20,017 bases of DNA from Bacteroidales bacterium (GTDB taxonomy: Bacteria; Bacteroidota; Bacteroidia; Bacteroidales; FEN-979). How positions within the stretch are numbered: the stretch's first letter is position 1; every line of letters begins with the position of its first letter. A program made the position numbers and the translations under genes. Location of the stretch: positions 1 to 20,017 of the forward strand of contig JAFGNY010000360.1 of the NCBI GenBank assembly GCA_016926765.1, read 5' to 3'. This document shows, one piece after another, positions 1-8,776 of the stretch. The notes below the pieces were generated by a model. It ran no database searches and had not been told where the DNA came from. It was given only the letters and a program-made list of their open reading frames with translations.

Positions 1-208
1 AAATCGGATTTACAATACTTTTGTTTTTTAATCCTATCGGAGTCGCATTCCTGGAATGATTTGACAACCAGTTTAATGGAGAACCCGTACTTTTCTCTTC
101 AACACCCGGTTCAAATTTTGCCGGAGAACAAAACTTGCTCAGATCGGTTTTTTGAGCAAAAATTCCCATGTAACTGAAGAGGAACAGAAATAGAATAAGT
201 TTTCTCAT
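1..208 (-). CDS. Secreted protein of unknown function, N-terminal part only
   Basis: This frame is open from an ATG at 208 down to the window edge and gives 69 codons; the rest of the gene lies outside. The protein begins MRKLILFLFLFSYMGIFAQ, a clear Sec signal peptide: two basic residues, a hydrophobic core, and a Bacteroidota-style FAQ cleavage region near residue 18-19. The visible mature part (KTDLSKFCSPAKF and onward) is polar with one Cys and shows no motif I recognise. It lies downstream of citrate synthase on the same strand, but a 214-bp gap with its own promoter candidate argues for separate transcription. Function unknown. The signal peptide makes the coding call fairly firm despite the truncation. 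Confidence 0.72.
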   Translation of the reverse strand, partial: MRKLILFLFLFSYMGIFAQKTDLSKFCSPAKFEPGVEEKSTGSPLNWLSNHSRNATPIGLKNKSIVNPI

Positions 209-247
209 AGCGCTGCAATTTTTTTGAATATTTTTTAATGTCGGAGG

Positions 248-279
248 CTAAAATAGCCAGACGAAAAAATATTTACAAA
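248..279 (-). promoter_or_regulatory. Candidate Bacteroidota-type promoter for the truncated secreted gene
   Basis: On the minus strand a TTTG (276-279) is followed, after exactly 20 nt, by TATTTTAG (248-255). This fits the Bacteroidota -33/-7 pattern TTTG...TAnnTTTG with one mismatch in the -7 box. The expected start of transcription lies about 35 nt upstream of the ATG at 208. The -7 box sits inside a small perfect hairpin (246-258, GGCTA/TAGCC with a 3-nt loop), which might affect use of the promoter. Prediction by motif only. Confidence 0.4.
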
Positions 280-293
280 TTTTTTCTTCTAAT

Positions 294-350
294 GACCATT
301 TTTAGAATATGAGTGATTAAATAATCAGGTTAAATGACCCAAAAATGGTC
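294..350. repeat. 10-bp inverted repeat downstream of citrate synthase
   Basis: GACCATTTTT (294-303) and AAAAATGGTC (341-350) are perfect reverse complements separated by 37 nt. The pair lies 73-129 nt past the citrate synthase stop and upstream of the promoter candidate for the secreted gene. It could be an operator pair or a weak long-loop terminator. The wide AT-rich loop and lack of an adjacent T-run make a terminator unconvincing. Confidence 0.3.
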
Positions 351-422
351 AGTCGATCACCCAACGGTTCGATTTCTAAAATGAGAAGCAACGCACAAAT
401 AAGCAGCCACCCGCAGATTTCC

Positions 423-1772
423 CTAACCTCTTTTTTCAGTGGGGATAAATGGCTTTTCAGGTTCTACGGCTTTGTAAGCAGGACGGATAATCCGTCGACC
501 GCTGAGGATTTCTTCCATCCGGTGTGCCGACCAGCCGGCAATCCGGGAAATAGCAAAAAGCGGGGTATAAAGCTCCTTCGGGATTTTCAAACAATCATAA
601 ACAAAGCCGGAATAGAAGTCGACATTCGGGGAGATCAGTTTTTCCTTGGTCCCTTTGAATTCGTAGTAAACTTCAGGGCCGATGCGTTCGATGGCCTCGT
701 ACAGGGCCATTTCATCTTCCCGGTTCTTTTCGATACTCAACTGACGCGCTTTTTCCCTAAGCAGGATAGCCCGTGGATCGGAAACCGTGTATACTGCATG
801 GCCAAACCCATAGATCTTGCCCGAACGGTCATAGGCTTCTTTACGCAGGATTTTTCGCAGGTAAGCCTCAATCTCTTCGTCGTTGTGCCAGTTCTTTACA
901 TGCGATCTGACATCATCCATCATATCCCCCACTTTGAGATTCGCACCGCCATGAAGCGGACCTTTCAGTGATCCGATAGCTGCTACAATGGCAGAATAGG
1001 TATCGGTTCCGGATGAACTTACCACACGGGTCGTGAATGAAGAGTTATTTCCCCCGCCATGTTCGGCATGGAGTACCAGGCAAAGATCGAGCAATTCAGC
1101 CTCCAGTGGGGTGTAACCGGATCCTTTTAACATATACAGGAAGTTCTCTGCGGTATGCATCTTTTTATCGGGATACCTCACCGTGAGTGTATCGAAATGG
1201 ATCAGATGGCGCATTGCATGATAGGAGTAGGCGGCAATGGTGGGGAACTTGGCGATCAGACTGATTGACTGCCGGAGAATGTTCTCCACTGTAGTGGAAT
1301 CGGGATCGGCATCCGTTGTATAGAGAGCAAGGATAGACCGGGCGAGCATATTCATGATGTCGCTCCCCTTCATCGTGAGGATCATATCACGGTTGAAATT
1401 CTCCGGTAACGCCCGTAGTTCGGCCATCCCGTTCGTAAAAAACGACAGTTCTTCTTTCAACGGAAGTCTTCCGAAAAGCAGGAGAAACACGGTTTCGTCA
1501 AATCCGGGACGCTTTTCGGCCTGGAAACCGTGCACCAGATCACTGATGCTGATGCCACGGTAGATCAGTTTCCCATCAATGGCTACAAGTTTGCCATCTA
1601 TTTTTTCGTAACCGACAACACTGCCAATACGGGTGAGACCCACCAGCACACCCGTGTGATCGGCATTACGCAAACCGCGTTTGACATCATATTGAGTAAA
1701 CAAACCCTCCTCGATGGCACAGGCATCTTTGGAAAGATGGGATTTTTCTGAAATTAAATCGGTGATATTCAT
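423..1772 (-). CDS. gltA: Citrate synthase
   Basis: A 449-residue citrate synthase, condensing acetyl-CoA and oxaloacetate to citrate in the cytoplasm at the entry to the TCA cycle. The catalytic triad of the family is in place: His238 in HAEHGGGN, His274 in GPLHGGAN, and Asp385 in NVDFYSG. GFGHAVYTVSDPRA (322-335) forms the conserved substrate and CoA region. The length is slightly above the roughly 430 residues of E. coli GltA. 2-methylcitrate synthases share this fold, so methylcitrate activity cannot be excluded, but pairing with aconitase and isocitrate dehydrogenase favours the TCA role. The start is 12 nt behind the aconitase stop on the same strand, so the two form an operon with aconitase first. 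It terminates at TAG (423-425), useful because TAG also appears inside a broken gene further along. Confidence 0.96.
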   Translation of the reverse strand: MNITDLISEKSHLSKDACAIEEGLFTQYDVKRGLRNADHTGVLVGLTRIGSVVGYEKIDGKLVAIDGKLIYRGISISDLVHGFQAEKRPGFDETVFLLLFGRLPLKEELSFFTNGMAELRALPENFNRDMILTMKGSDIMNMLARSILALYTTDADPDSTTVENILRQSISLIAKFPTIAAYSYHAMRHLIHFDTLTVRYPDKKMHTAENFLYMLKGSGYTPLEAELLDLCLVLHAEHGGGNNSSFTTRVVSSSGTDTYSAIVAAIGSLKGPLHGGANLKVGDMMDDVRSHVKNWHNDEEIEAYLRKILRKEAYDRSGKIYGFGHAVYTVSDPRAILLREKARQLSIEKNREDEMALYEAIERIGPEVYYEFKGTKEKLISPNVDFYSGFVYDCLKIPKELYTPLFAISRIAGWSAHRMEEILSGRRIIRPAYKAVEPEKPFIPTEKRG

Positions 1773-1784
1773 AGAAATGGTTTT

Positions 1785-4061
1785 TTAATGGTTAGTGTTA
1801 AGGCGTTGATGTTTCATGAAATTCAAAGCGCTTCCTGCCCTGAACCATTCGATTTGTAATTCATTGTAACTATGATCGACTGATAATGCCTCTGCTGATC
1901 CGTCGGAATGATACAACCGGATGGTTAACGGAACCCCGGGGGAAAACTGCTCAAGACCTTCAACATTCGCGGTATCATCTTCCCTGATTCGGCCGTAATC
2001 GTTTGGATCGGTGAAGGTTAAGGCCAGCATCCCCTGCTTTTTCAGGTTGGTTTCGTGGATCCGGGCAAACGATTTGACCAGTACTACCCTGACATTCAGA
2101 AACCGGGGCTCCATCGCCGCGTGTTCGCGGGAAGATCCCTCACCGTAATTTTCATCGCCAGCTACCATAGAAAATAACCCCCGGCTTTTGTAATCGCGGG
2201 CTACCTTCGATACCTCTCCATACACTCCGGTTTCGTGGTTTTTCACAAAGTTGGTCTTGTCATTGAAGGCATTGACTGCTCCCATGAGGAGGTTGTTGGA
2301 AATGTTTTCGAGATGCCCGCGGTATTTCAGCCATGAACCGGCCATCGAGATGTGGTCGGTCGTACATTTGCCTTTGGCTTTAATCAACAGACGCAATCCG
2401 GTGAGATCATGCCCCTCCCACGGATCAAACGGAGAGAGAATCTGTAACCGGTCGGATGCCGGATCTACCGGTACAGCGATCGTTACACCCGGAGGAGGTG
2501 GTGGAATGTATCCTTTGTCCTGAGCTTCGAACCCTTGAAGCGGAAGTTCAAAACCCACCGGCTCATCCAGTTTGACCCGCTCTCCCTGTTCATTGACAAG
2601 GGTATCGTTGAGCGGATTGAAGGAGAGTGTCCCCGCCAGCGCCATCGCTGTTACAACTTCCGGAGAGGCTACAAAGGCATGGGTACTGGCATGGCCATCG
2701 TTCCGTTTAGCAAAATTCCGGTTGAAGGAGGTAATGATCGTGTTTTTCCGGTTTGGATCATCCATGTGCCGGGCCCATTGTCCAATGCACGGCCCGCAGG
2801 CATTCGCCATTACCACTCCGCCAATCTCGTCGAAGATACCAAACAATCCATCCCGCTCAGCGGTGAACCGGATCTGCTCCGATCCTGGTGTGATGAGGTA
2901 TCCAGACTTGACCTTCAGCTGTTTTTCATTGGCCTGCCTGGCAATTGAGGCAGCCCGTGTAAGGTCTTCATAGGATGAATTCGTACAGGAGCCGATCAGC
3001 CCGACCTCCAGTTTTTCCGGATAACCATGCTGTTTCATGAAACCGGCCAGTTTCGATACAGGAGTGGCAACATCCGGGGAGAATGGACCATTGACATAGG
3101 GTTCCAGCTCTGATAAATTAATCCGGATCACCTCATCATAGTAATCTTCCGGTGATGCCATGACCTCGTCATCGGGCTTTAGCAAATGGATATACCCATC
3201 GGCAAGTGATGCAATAGCATCACGGCCGGTTGCCTTCAGGTAGGTTCGCATCTTATCATCATATGGGAAAAGTGAGCAGGTAGCTCCTACCTCAGCCCCC
3301 ATATTGCAGATGGTACCTTTACCCGTGCAGGAAATGCTGGAAACTCCTTCACCAAAGTACTCGAGAATTAATCCCGTTCCGCCTTTCACAGTCAGGATCC
3401 CGGAAAGTCTGAGGATTACATCTTTCGGACTGGTCCATCCGCTAAGCCTTCCTGTGAGTTCAACACCCAGTACCTTTGGCATTCTGAGTTCAAATGGCAT
3501 TCCCGACATCACATCCACAGCATCGGCGCCGCCAACCCCAATGGCCACCATCCCGAGTCCACCGGCATTCGGGGTGTGGGAATCAGTACCGATCATCATC
3601 CCCCCCGGGAATGCATAGTTCTCAAAGATGACCTGGTGGATAATCCCGGCACCGGGTCTCCAGAATCCAATTCCGTAACAGGCTGACACGGTTTGCAGAA
3701 AATCAAACACCTCTTTGTTGGCTTTAAGGGATTGCGGAAGATCGGTTTTTACCCCCTCCTTTGCCAGAATCAGGTGATCACAATGCACAGTGGAAGGGAC
3801 AGCGGTGATATTCCTGCCGGCTGTCATGAACTGGAGCAATGCCATCTGGGCTGTAGCATCCTGCATCGCAACCCGGTCAGGAGCAAAATTGACGTAATCA
3901 ACTCCCCGCCGGTATGGAACCGAAGGAAGTGCCTCGGATAAATGTCCGTAAAGGATTTTTTCGGTCAGGGTTAACGGCTTATTCAGGATTTTTTTTGTAT
4001 TTTCCACCCCGGAAGCAAGTTTCCGGTAAATTTCTTGGATATGTTCAAGGTTTGTAAACAT
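1785..4061 (-). CDS. acn: Aconitate hydratase (mitochondrial-type aconitase)
   Basis: A 758-residue monomeric aconitase that isomerises citrate to isocitrate through a [4Fe-4S] cluster. The three cluster cysteines are visible: Cys359 in GSCTNSSYED, and Cys422 and Cys425 in ACGPCIGQW. Other family signatures are the GTDSHTPNAGG stretch at 158-168, KCTTDHISMAGSW in the swivel-domain region, and the GDENYGEGSSREHAAMEPR loop near the C-terminus. The length and these motifs match the mitochondrial-type family (about 750 residues) better than bacterial AcnA (about 890) or AcnB. It is first in a two-gene operon with citrate synthase and is transcribed away from the large fusion gene. The ATG at 4061 follows the divergent promoter region by about 25 nt, supporting the start. 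Intact. Confidence 0.96.
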   Translation of the reverse strand: MFTNLEHIQEIYRKLASGVENTKKILNKPLTLTEKILYGHLSEALPSVPYRRGVDYVNFAPDRVAMQDATAQMALLQFMTAGRNITAVPSTVHCDHLILAKEGVKTDLPQSLKANKEVFDFLQTVSACYGIGFWRPGAGIIHQVIFENYAFPGGMMIGTDSHTPNAGGLGMVAIGVGGADAVDVMSGMPFELRMPKVLGVELTGRLSGWTSPKDVILRLSGILTVKGGTGLILEYFGEGVSSISCTGKGTICNMGAEVGATCSLFPYDDKMRTYLKATGRDAIASLADGYIHLLKPDDEVMASPEDYYDEVIRINLSELEPYVNGPFSPDVATPVSKLAGFMKQHGYPEKLEVGLIGSCTNSSYEDLTRAASIARQANEKQLKVKSGYLITPGSEQIRFTAERDGLFGIFDEIGGVVMANACGPCIGQWARHMDDPNRKNTIITSFNRNFAKRNDGHASTHAFVASPEVVTAMALAGTLSFNPLNDTLVNEQGERVKLDEPVGFELPLQGFEAQDKGYIPPPPPGVTIAVPVDPASDRLQILSPFDPWEGHDLTGLRLLIKAKGKCTTDHISMAGSWLKYRGHLENISNNLLMGAVNAFNDKTNFVKNHETGVYGEVSKVARDYKSRGLFSMVAGDENYGEGSSREHAAMEPRFLNVRVVLVKSFARIHETNLKKQGMLALTFTDPNDYGRIREDDTANVEGLEQFSPGVPLTIRLYHSDGSAEALSVDHSYNELQIEWFRAGSALNFMKHQRLNTNH

Positions 4062-4089
4062 CTTGTCAGAAAATTAGTTAAATCGATTA

Positions 4090-4097
4090 CAAATTTA
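4090..4097 (-). promoter_or_regulatory. -7 promoter box for the aconitase-citrate synthase operon
   Basis: The minus strand reads TAAATTTG, a full match to TAnnTTTG, 28 nt upstream of the aconitase ATG at 4061. Its predicted transcript would begin near 4083. It is the mirror image of the plus-strand box at 4113-4120. Confidence 0.5.
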
Positions 4098-4112
4098 ATA
4101 ATATAAATATAA

Positions 4113-4120
4113 TAAATTTG
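4113..4120 (+). promoter_or_regulatory. -7 promoter box for the fusion gene and isocitrate dehydrogenase
   Basis: TAAATTTG matches TAnnTTTG fully and lies 36 nt before the ATG at 4157. A transcript would begin near 4127. No other promoter candidate was seen between 4121 and the start codon, and only 21 nt separate the fusion gene from icd, so this box probably serves both. Confidence 0.5.
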
Positions 4121-4156
4121 TAATCTCAAAAAAAAATCAATCGGCATTAATCTTCC

Positions 4157-7100
4157 ATGAATCGGATTGAGCAATTATACGAAAATTGGAGAATATGCTC
4201 CGGATCTGAGGAATCGAAAAAATCCCTGGCACTGGAACTCCTGGATGTTACTGAGAACTATCTCCGCACCGGGTCATCAGATCCCCTTTCCAGACAGTTT
4301 TGGTTAGATTTTATCGATACCACTAAACATCCATCTTTCCTCCAGGCACTCGATACATACGAAGCACGAAACCGGTGGGCCGAACTTGTTTTCATTCTGA
4401 TCCGGCAAACCAATTATACCATGCTGGATATGATCCTCCAGCGTGTGGAAGCACACCCACATCAGATCCTGTTCAAAGATATGTCGGAAAATCCTCCGCG
4501 GGAATGGACCTATGAACAGATATACAGGCATATCCGCGAGATCGCTGCACTCTTTTATCAAATCACTCCCGAACCCCGGGTCGCGTTATTCACCGATAAT
4601 TGTCTTGAAGGAGCAGCTGCCGATCTGGCCTGTCTGAGCTATGGGATTTTCGTCACCCCTCTGAGCCCTCACTTCAGGAAGGAGGAGCTGATATCTGTTT
4701 TCAGCCAGTTGAAAATTAATATTGTTTTAACCGATTCAGCCACACGGCTTTTTACGATTGGGATGGTTGCAAAAGAAACAAACAGACAGTTCCTTGTCTT
4801 TTCTCTTCAACCTGGCATCCCTCCTGAAACCTCAGTACACTACCTTCCGGAAGCATGTAAAAAATTGTCATTAAAAGAGATAGCTCAAATATTGGATTTC
4901 CTTCCACATCAACCGGTCAACCGGGTAGCCACTACGATGTTCACCTCAGGCAGTACCGGATTACCCAAAGGAGTTTCATTTTCCATATACAATATTATCA
5001 GCAAACGTTTTGCACGGGCAGCAGCGCTTCCTGCGGTTGCCAACCAGATTTTTCTTTGTTATCTGCCGCTATACCATACTTTTGGCCGGTATCTGGAGAT
5101 GACAGGCGCTATTTTCTGGAACGGTACTTACATATTTGCCGGAAATACTTCAGCGGAGACCCTTCTCTCCCTTTTTCCTAAGGTTGCTCCAACCGGATTT
5201 ATCTCTATCCCTCTCAGGTGGCAGGAATTGTATGAGAAATGTCTGGAAAGGTTTGTGACACTTGAAGATCAGGGATTACGGGCCAATTCGGTGAGATCGG
5301 TAGTTGGATCAGATCTGCGGTGGGGGTTGTCGGCAGCGGGATATCTCGATCCGAAAGTCTTTCGTTTTTTTAACCATTATGGGATCCATCTTTGCAGTGG
5401 CTTCGGGATGACAGAAGCAACCGGAGGTATCACCATGACACCTCCCGGAGAATACCGGGATGAAATGGTAGGAATCCCTCTCCCGGGAGTCTATACCAGA
5501 ATAACCGGGGACTCGGAATTGGAGATCCGCGGTCATTACATCAGCCGCTATCTGGAGAAAGCAGCGCCGGGCGATTCCATCCCTTTTCCGGTTTCAGATT
5601 CTGCAGATGACTGGCTTGCAACCGGAGATGTATTCAGGATATCCCGGGAAGGATATTATCAGATCATCGACCGGGTAAAAGATATCTATAAAAATAACCG
5701 GGGACAAACGGTCGCCCCTCAGGTCATTGAAAAAAAATTTTACAACGTACCCGGGGTCAAAACTGCTTTTCTTGCCGGTGATCATATGCCTTATAATGTA
5801 TTGCTGATCGTTCCCGATCAGGAAGATCCGGTTTACCGATCCCTGAAGGGGGACAAACTGCTCGACTATTATCATCAGATTGTCACCGCGGCCAATACCG
5901 ATGTAGCCCCTTACGAACGCGTGGTAAATTTTGCGTTGCTCGATCGTGATTTTACCAGAGCATCCGGCGAATTGACAGCAAAAGGGACATTCAACAGAAA
6001 AACTATTGTCCGGCATTTCAGTCAGACGATTGCAACCTTATATGCGAGGAATATCGTGATCATTGAAACATCCGATTACACTGTTCACATCCCCAAATGG
6101 TTTTTTCGGGACCTGGGGATACTGGAAACCGACATCTCATACAATTTCGGAAAACTAATTAACCGGCATCATCAAACCCGACTTACTTTACGACGTACAA
6201 AAAATGGAAGCTGCCAGATCGGAGACCTTACTTACCAAATTAATGATTCTGTCATTGATCTAGGATTGTTTAGCCGCCAGCCCGGATTATGGATCGGAAA
6301 CCCCGAATTGGCAGGATTCTGCATAGTCAGGGAAGGATGGGATGTTCCGGTAAAAAATATGGCAAAGACGATTTACATCGGCCGTTTTACCTGTCGATCC
6401 GAAAATTGTTTTCCGCATCTTCGTGGAATCCGGGATTCGAAACTGATCCGGATCAATGAGCTGCTGTTTACTGCGATTTTTGGCACGACGGATTCCGCCT
6501 TATCATCCCTCAGGGAGTTGGGGTCTCTTTTCTCAGAAATGGAACCCCGGCTTGCCGATGTGGTCAGACACCGGATGGAGGCATTGGCATTTCATCCGGA
6601 AGAGGAGATCCGGGTACTTGCTTACCGGATTATCCTGCTGAAAGCTCCCTATCCGGAACAGATCCCTTACATGCCGGCTTACATTGAATCGGGCTTATCG
6701 TTTCTGAACGAAGATTCCATAAGGGAGATCGTGAACAGTAATTTCGGAAAACATCGGTTAGATGCGTTGAAAAAACGGCTCTATTATTACCGTACCCACC
6801 TGAATTGGCCGGCTAACCGGAAAAACCGGAAACAATTTTCCGAAATCCTCCGGATGCTGTATAAGTTTGCCACGCTTCATCCGGAATATTACGGACCGGT
6901 GCGGGCAGAACTTTCCCGTTGGGCTCTTCACAGGCAGGATCCTGGATTGGCAAAACAGGCGAAATCGTTATTCATGAAGCTGGCGGAAATGTTCGAACAG
7001 CAAATGGCAGAACACACGGAAACTTATCCTGCAGAGAGATGGAAGTCAAAGGTGACTTTCGAACACGGGATCTCTGACTGGGAAAAAGACCGGATCCTAC

Positions 7101-8755
7101 ATATATTTCAAAACACCACATTTATAGAGGAAAGCATTATACTGGCATTTAATGAACCACAATTCTGTTTGGGGGATGTTCCCGATCAGGGATTATGGGT
7201 ACTGCGATTACTCGCATTTAAACAATTTAATCACTATCGGTTGAGTGTAAATACTCTGAGTGGGAAACACTTCGATCTGCATATGGTGATGAGCGAAAAT
7301 CCGAAGTTTCGTCCAAACTTCGACCTTTTCTTCTGGCTGGCATCTCTCGCCGGATATCCTCACGGACCTGTAGTAGCTCCTTTTCTGGGTAGTAATAAAC
7401 CAGATTATGGTGTTCTCAGCACACAATATATTGGTGGTCTCTCAGCATGGGATAAAATACGAGAATTGTCTGAAATCCATCAGTCGGCAGGATATGTTCA
7501 GGAAAATACCTGGAAAAAAATCTTCATTAAAGCGATCACAGTAATTTTCAGGGCGTGGCATCATAGTGGATATCAGATTGTTCCGGGAACAATCTCGCCG
7601 GCAAATGTGGTAATCCCTGAAATGGACTTTAGAGAAACGGCGGTGATTCTCTCGCTCACAGGGTGGTCGGTATACCAAAACCCACTATCCCTGGTTGAAC
7701 CTATCCTGCAGGATTTTTATTGTAAAACAAGCGCTCTTTACCCATGGTGCCGTAAGCAGCTTGAAGTACGTTGGATCTTTGATGCCTGCATCGAAGCGCT
7801 GGGGAAAGAAGAGGCAGGGAAATTCCTGGTTGAGTTACTCGAAGAATTGAAGATCAAAGACATCCATTGTTTCGATGATACCCGGTTAAAGATGAACCTG
7901 GAACACTATTTACATGATGTATTCCCAACGTATTACCTGCCTCTGGCAGTGTATCTGGCCATCGATCAGTATCGTGAATGGAACCGGATCAATCCGTTGA
8001 CTACTCTTTGGGCCAGGGAACAAACAATGACAGAATTAATGGAACTGTATAAACTCTCTTCCTATCCCGATCTGGTCCGGTTCTGTTTCTACAGAGATAC
8101 CTATTTCTCCGGAAAGTCCGCCGAAATAACGACCGCCTTTAACAGGTTGATCATCCGGTTACAGGAAGATCCAAATGTGATGCCAATCCAGTTATTGGAG
8201 TTGTCGGAATTGCAATCTGTGCTGGAAGACCCGGAAGATAAAGAGATATTTAGCCGCATGGTCTTTCCCAGATTACAGCCCAGACAACAGATTGATTTCT
8301 TGAAACTGGGAATGGAACAACCCGGTCATGTAGTAGTTTGTTTTTATATCCGCGATAAAACCGGCAGGAATTACAAACAACGGGAACCTGTTGAACCTCG
8401 CGAAATAGGTCAGTTGTACCAGCTTTTCTTTCGTGAGAATTATCCGAAAGAACCCCTGGAAAACGATCGCCATTTTGTCGTTGTCGACGATGAGGAGAGG
8501 GTGATCGGCGGATTAACCTGGCGGTTCCTGGATGATAAGAATGTACTGTTGGATGGAATTGTTGTGACCTCCTCTTTACAGGCAAGAGGATTGGGTTCCG
8601 CGATCATCGAAAACTTTTTTACCAGTATGGCCGGCCGGGGAGTTCAGGCAGTGAAAGCCCATTTCCTTTTTGGAAATTATTACCTGAAACACTATTTTCA
8701 GGTGGATAAAAGTTGGGGAGCTTTGGTTAAAAGGCTTTCTATTCCTGAAGAATAA
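4157..8755 (+). CDS. AMP-forming acyl ligase / kinase-like / GNAT acetyltransferase fusion (1532 aa)
   Basis: A large cytoplasmic multidomain protein. Residues 1-95 are helical and unassigned. About 96-625 form an adenylate-forming acyl-CoA synthetase module: ATP loop TSGSTGLPKG (263-272), GFGMTE (415-420), TGD with Asp491, hinge DRVKD (505-509), and a C-terminal TAKGTFNRK with Lys609 at the usual catalytic-lysine position. About 640-1020 is mostly helical, HEAT-like in places, with no recognised family. About 1025-1190 resembles a protein kinase fold without catalytic residues. About 1400-1530 is a GNAT domain with the acetyl-CoA motif QARGLGSA (1475-1482). No signal peptide or membrane segment was seen. 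The gene is divergent from aconitase and sits 21 bp before icd. The motifs predict acyl adenylation or thioesterification coupled to N-acyl transfer; the target, perhaps a TCA enzyme, is inference. The frame is intact. ANL and GNAT calls are firm; the middle is not. Confidence 0.88.
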   Translation: MNRIEQLYENWRICSGSEESKKSLALELLDVTENYLRTGSSDPLSRQFWLDFIDTTKHPSFLQALDTYEARNRWAELVFILIRQTNYTMLDMILQRVEAHPHQILFKDMSENPPREWTYEQIYRHIREIAALFYQITPEPRVALFTDNCLEGAAADLACLSYGIFVTPLSPHFRKEELISVFSQLKINIVLTDSATRLFTIGMVAKETNRQFLVFSLQPGIPPETSVHYLPEACKKLSLKEIAQILDFLPHQPVNRVATTMFTSGSTGLPKGVSFSIYNIISKRFARAAALPAVANQIFLCYLPLYHTFGRYLEMTGAIFWNGTYIFAGNTSAETLLSLFPKVAPTGFISIPLRWQELYEKCLERFVTLEDQGLRANSVRSVVGSDLRWGLSAAGYLDPKVFRFFNHYGIHLCSGFGMTEATGGITMTPPGEYRDEMVGIPLPGVYTRITGDSELEIRGHYISRYLEKAAPGDSIPFPVSDSADDWLATGDVFRISREGYYQIIDRVKDIYKNNRGQTVAPQVIEKKFYNVPGVKTAFLAGDHMPYNVLLIVPDQEDPVYRSLKGDKLLDYYHQIVTAANTDVAPYERVVNFALLDRDFTRASGELTAKGTFNRKTIVRHFSQTIATLYARNIVIIETSDYTVHIPKWFFRDLGILETDISYNFGKLINRHHQTRLTLRRTKNGSCQIGDLTYQINDSVIDLGLFSRQPGLWIGNPELAGFCIVREGWDVPVKNMAKTIYIGRFTCRSENCFPHLRGIRDSKLIRINELLFTAIFGTTDSALSSLRELGSLFSEMEPRLADVVRHRMEALAFHPEEEIRVLAYRIILLKAPYPEQIPYMPAYIESGLSFLNEDSIREIVNSNFGKHRLDALKKRLYYYRTHLNWPANRKNRKQFSEILRMLYKFATLHPEYYGPVRAELSRWALHRQDPGLAKQAKSLFMKLAEMFEQQMAEHTETYPAERWKSKVTFEHGISDWEKDRILHIFQNTTFIEESIILAFNEPQFCLGDVPDQGLWVLRLLAFKQFNHYRLSVNTLSGKHFDLHMVMSENPKFRPNFDLFFWLASLAGYPHGPVVAPFLGSNKPDYGVLSTQYIGGLSAWDKIRELSEIHQSAGYVQENTWKKIFIKAITVIFRAWHHSGYQIVPGTISPANVVIPEMDFRETAVILSLTGWSVYQNPLSLVEPILQDFYCKTSALYPWCRKQLEVRWIFDACIEALGKEEAGKFLVELLEELKIKDIHCFDDTRLKMNLEHYLHDVFPTYYLPLAVYLAIDQYREWNRINPLTTLWAREQTMTELMELYKLSSYPDLVRFCFYRDTYFSGKSAEITTAFNRLIIRLQEDPNVMPIQLLELSELQSVLEDPEDKEIFSRMVFPRLQPRQQIDFLKLGMEQPGHVVVCFYIRDKTGRNYKQREPVEPREIGQLYQLFFRENYPKEPLENDRHFVVVDDEERVIGGLTWRFLDDKNVLLDGIVVTSSLQARGLGSAIIENFFTSMAGRGVQAVKAHFLFGNYYLKHYFQVDKSWGALVKRLSIPEE

Positions 8756-8776
8756 CTGAAAAAGTAACCAAATAAC

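Larger units (their letters stand above)
4085..4125. promoter_or_regulatory. Perfect 13-bp inverted repeat forming a divergent TCA promoter/operator
   Basis: GATTACAAATTTA (4085-4097) and TAAATTTGTAATC (4113-4125) are exact reverse complements around a 15-nt AT-only centre. Each arm contains TAAATTTG, an exact match to the Bacteroidota -7 consensus TAnnTTTG: plus-strand at 4113-4120, minus-strand at 4097-4090. The repeat sits midway between the two divergent starts (4061 and 4157), leaving short leaders of roughly 20-30 nt on each side. Clear -33 TTTG boxes are absent; TTAC lies 22 nt upstream of each -7 box, inside the opposing arm. The symmetry also suits binding of a dimeric regulator. The repeat is seen directly; promoter and operator roles are inferred. 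Confidence 0.7.

Noticed and set aside
345..971. 208-codon plus-strand frame opposite citrate synthase
   Set aside because: It lies antisense to a conserved enzyme, has no recognisable domain, and its composition follows the opposite strand.
4157..8755. The fusion protein as an AceK-type Icd kinase/phosphatase
   Set aside because: Length and architecture differ, the kinase-like part lacks both catalytic aspartates, and ligase and GNAT motifs dominate.
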